A DNA stretch of 8,087 nt from NCBI GenBank assembly GCA_030042795.1, contig JASHYZ010000309.1:1-8087 (forward strand), in the 5' to 3' direction. A program made the position numbers and the translations under genes. This document shows, piece after piece, positions 6,326 through 8,087 of the stretch (positions are counted from its first letter, which is position 1; each line of letters opens with the position of its first letter). A model generated the notes under the pieces. That model had not been told where the DNA came from and did not search any database. It worked only from the letters and a program-made list of their open reading frames with translations. The stretch is from Terriglobia bacterium (GTDB taxonomy: Bacteria > Acidobacteriota > Terriglobia > UBA7540).

Positions 6326-6666
6326 ATGCGGAGACTCCCGACATCAAATGGAAGAAGGTGAGCGCCGAGCTGCTCATTCTCTCGCTCGTCGAAGCTCGCG
6401 CGCGACACGGTTACGAGATTTCCAAACTCATCGAGCAACGCTCCGGCGGCGCCGTGCACTTCTATGTAGCCTCCCTCTACCCCTTGCTCTATCGCTTGGA
6501 GAAACGTGGATGGATTGAGGGCCGTTGGGTGGAGAAGAGCGGTCAGCGTCGGCGACGCTATTACCGCCTGACGCCCGAGGGCCGAAAAGTTCTGGCCTCG
6601 CAGCGCCGCGGTTGGCAGGCATTTGTCGCAGCTATCAACCGTATCGTGGAAGTTGAGCATGCCTGA
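6322..6666 (+). CDS. PadR family transcriptional regulator
   Basis: This is a 114-residue DNA-binding protein made of a single PadR winged-helix domain. ELLILSLVEARARHGYEI (16-33) forms the first helices. The recognition-helix region ASLYPLLYRLEKRGWI (50-65) is the signature of the family, and the wing carries a run of arginines before YYRLTPEG (80-87). A short C-terminal helix (about 88-112) would dimerise; this is the small PadR class without a large ligand-binding domain. In Acidobacteriota such genes typically precede ADOP/MacB-like permeases, as here, so it probably represses itself and the permease gene 270 bp downstream. The start at 6322 is preceded by an AT-rich palindrome instead of a ribosome site. 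The effector is unknown. Confidence 0.92.
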   Translation: MDAETPDIKWKKVSAELLILSLVEARARHGYEISKLIEQRSGGAVHFYVASLYPLLYRLEKRGWIEGRWVEKSGQRRRRYYRLTPEGRKVLASQRRGWQAFVAAINRIVEVEHA

Positions 6667-6700
6667 AAAGAGCAGTGGAGAGCAAGACCCGTGATCCTCG

Positions 6701-6717
6701 CTCTCTTTCTAAGAGAG
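6701..6717 (+). terminator. Small hairpin after padR
   Basis: CTCTCTT (6701-6707) pairs perfectly with AAGAGAG (6711-6717) around a 3-nt loop, 35 bp beyond the PadR stop. The stem is AU-rich and no T-run follows, so it is a doubtful terminator. GAGAGC at 6678-6683 could pair with GCTCTC at 6700-6705 as an alternative, mutually exclusive fold. Confidence 0.2.
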
Positions 6718-6803
6718 GGTGGCGTCCTGAACTGATCGGGACCGCTGAAAGGGAGAAATAGAACAGAGACTTCACGAGCCTTTGGCTCGCCTCTGAGTTG
6801 AGA

Positions 6804-6911
6804 ATGCGCGAAGCGCCTTGGAGTGCGGCGGCTTGAAGCCGCCTTGGATGAGGCTGAAGGAACCAGCGGAAGGCGGCGTCATGCCGCCGCACTCCAAGGC
6901 GCTTCGCGCAT
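6804..6911. repeat. Long GC-rich inverted repeat (REP/MITE-like stem-loop) between padR and the permease
   Basis: Arms of 42 bp (6804-6845 and 6870-6911) are inverted copies differing at only two positions, with a 24-nt loop. The outer 29 bp (6804-6832 with 6883-6911) are perfectly complementary. Each arm also contains its own small hairpin: GGCGGC-TTGAA-GCCGCC at 6827-6843 and GGCGGC-GTCAT-GCCGCC at 6872-6888. The structure resembles dispersed palindromic elements seen in acidobacterial intergenic regions, whose chance translations give strings such as GGFKPPHSK. It ends 14 bp before the permease Shine-Dalgarno (6925-6930), so in RNA it could end or weaken read-through from padR. No flanking target duplication or transposase is seen. 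Confidence 0.75.
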
Positions 6912-6936
6912 CTTCACGGAAGCGAAGGAGTCGTCT

Positions 6937-8087
6937 ATGGACGCGTGGCGTCAAGAGATAGCGAAGCGATTGGCAAGGCTGAAGCTCACACCCGGACGTG
7001 AAGCAGAGATCGTTGAGGAGCTGGCGCAGCACCTGGAGGACTGTTACCAAGAACTCGTCTCCGGCGGCGCGACGGAGGAGGATGCCCGCCGCGACGTGCT
7101 GATAGAGCTGAACCACGAGAATCTGCTGGCAAGAGGGCTGCGCGGGATCGTGCGCGAGGCGCCGCAAGAGCCAGTTGCACCCGGAAACAGTGAGCACAGT
7201 TTTTTCCCCAGCCTCTGGCAAGACCTGCGTTACGCACTGCGCCAGTTCCGCCGCAATCCTGGCTTCGCCGCCGTGGCGATCGCAACCCTCGGGCTCGGCA
7301 TTGGTGCCAGCACAGCGATTTTCAGCGTGATCGACAACGTGCTGCTGGAACCATTTCCCTATAAGGACGCGAGAGCCATTGTATTTCCGCGCCTTCACGG
7401 TAGTGCGCAGGGTCCCGAAGAAGGGCGGCAAGGATACAGTTCGGATGAACTTCTGGAGTTTGCCAAGCAGAACCAGATCTTTTCCAGCGTCATTGGCACC
7501 TCCGACGATCCCGTGCTTTACAAACAGGGAGCGGGCGTCGGATGGCTTTACGGAGCCGATGTGACGCCGGGCGCATTTGAACTCTTCGGTATGCCGGCAT
7601 TATACGGTCGCGTACTACAACCCGCAGATTACCAGCCGGATGCACCGCCTGCATTCGTGATGCGGTATAAGACCTGGAAGGGGCGCTTCAATGGCGATCC
7701 AGCAGCGCTCAACAAGACTTTTGTGTTGAATGGAACGGCGCGAACCCTGGTGGGAATCATGCCGCCACGCTTTCAGTGGTATGACGCGGATGTGTGGATT
7801 CCCAAGACGCCACGTCCCGGAATGTCGACGGCCTTTGCGGGATTGCCGGAGCGCTGGTTCATGCTGGGGCGGCTAAAGCCTCACGTCTCCATGGCACAAG
7901 CTGCCGCAGCTCTCACTGTCGTCACTAACCATCTGGCGAAAATCCATCCGGAGGATTATCCTGCGCATTTCCAGGTGTTAGTTGAGCGGCTAGGTCATTC
8001 GGTTGTGGGGCACTTTGAGTCCACACTGTACACCGTCTTAGCGGCCGTCGGATTGTTACTGTTGATTGGCTGCGCCAACGTGGCGAA
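6937..8087 (+). CDS. ADOP-type ABC transporter permease (MacB/FtsX-like), 3'-partial
   Basis: The frame is open from the ATG at 6937 to the window edge (383 codons and 2 bases, no stop). Complete family members have about 800-900 residues, so more than half is outside. An N-terminal prefix of about 80 residues with helical TPGREAEIVEELAQHLED (18-35) and GATEEDARRD (44-53) is the permease-prefix domain of acidobacterial duplicated orphan permeases. LWQDLRYALRQFRRNPGF (93-110) leads into the first membrane helix (about 110-132), and a MacB-like periplasmic domain follows with TLVGIMPPRF (270-279). LLLLIGCANVA (373-383) begins the first FtsX core. Such proteins lack their own ATPase; their substrate is unknown, with efflux or envelope functions suspected. 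AAGGAG lies 6 nt upstream and fixes the start. The gene follows padR on the same strand, separated by the stem-loop element. Confidence 0.9.
   Translation, partial: MDAWRQEIAKRLARLKLTPGREAEIVEELAQHLEDCYQELVSGGATEEDARRDVLIELNHENLLARGLRGIVREAPQEPVAPGNSEHSFFPSLWQDLRYALRQFRRNPGFAAVAIATLGLGIGASTAIFSVIDNVLLEPFPYKDARAIVFPRLHGSAQGPEEGRQGYSSDELLEFAKQNQIFSSVIGTSDDPVLYKQGAGVGWLYGADVTPGAFELFGMPALYGRVLQPADYQPDAPPAFVMRYKTWKGRFNGDPAALNKTFVLNGTARTLVGIMPPRFQWYDADVWIPKTPRPGMSTAFAGLPERWFMLGRLKPHVSMAQAAAALTVVTNHLAKIHPEDYPAHFQVLVERLGHSVVGHFESTLYTVLAAVGLLLLIGCANVA

Noticed and set aside
6660..6695. Small open frame of 11 codons starting with ATG at the padR end
   Set aside because: It overlaps the padR stop, has no supporting ribosome site and codes for nothing recognisable.
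6772..7431. 219-codon minus-strand open frame across the stem-loop and the permease N-terminus
   Set aside because: Part of it is a chance translation of the palindromic repeat and the rest is antisense to the permease prefix domain, which has a good start and ribosome site.

Overview
The window looks like chromosomal DNA of a soil-type Acidobacteriota. The strongest pointer is the right end, where a small PadR-family regulator is followed by a MacB/FtsX-like permease with an extra N-terminal prefix domain. This is the 'ADOP' (acidobacterial duplicated orphan permease) arrangement that is expanded in that phylum. The GC-rich composition, the ArnT/PMT-like glycosyltransferase and a palindromic GC-rich intergenic repeat fit the same origin. 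The taxonomic call is an inference from gene content; no rRNA or tRNA gene is present.

Left to right: (i) 1-1054, minus strand, a membrane GT-C glycosyltransferase cut by the window edge. (ii) 1167-4883, a sugar-acid block: D-mannonate dehydratase (minus), an SDR oxidoreductase (plus, divergent, 64 bp apart), a KDPG/KHG-type aldolase (minus, convergent with the SDR) and an IolB/KduI-family isomerase (minus, upstream of the aldolase). A good sigma70-like promoter and a 7+5+7 inverted repeat lie in front of the isomerase. (iii) 5018-6079, minus strand, an AI-2E family membrane protein. (iv) 6322-8087, plus strand, PadR regulator, a 108-bp stem-loop element, then the ADOP permease, which runs off the right edge.

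The four block (ii) enzymes fit a hexuronate route: aldose/ketose isomerisation of a uronate (IolB/KduI-like), reduction by the SDR (fructuronate to mannonate, or a KduD-type reduction to 2-keto-3-deoxygluconate, KDG), dehydration of mannonate to KDG by ManD, and cleavage by the aldolase once KDG has been phosphorylated. KDG kinase, a uronate transporter, UxaC and a polyol-dehydrogenase-type UxuB are not in the window. The set may therefore be a pathway variant in which an IolB/KduI-like isomerase replaces UxaC and an SDR replaces UxuB. That is the most interesting hypothesis here, but it is assembled from known families; I see no wholly novel system.

Start sites: the isomerase start is moved inward to 4883 on Shine-Dalgarno evidence. 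The glycosyltransferase and the permease are both open at the window edges.
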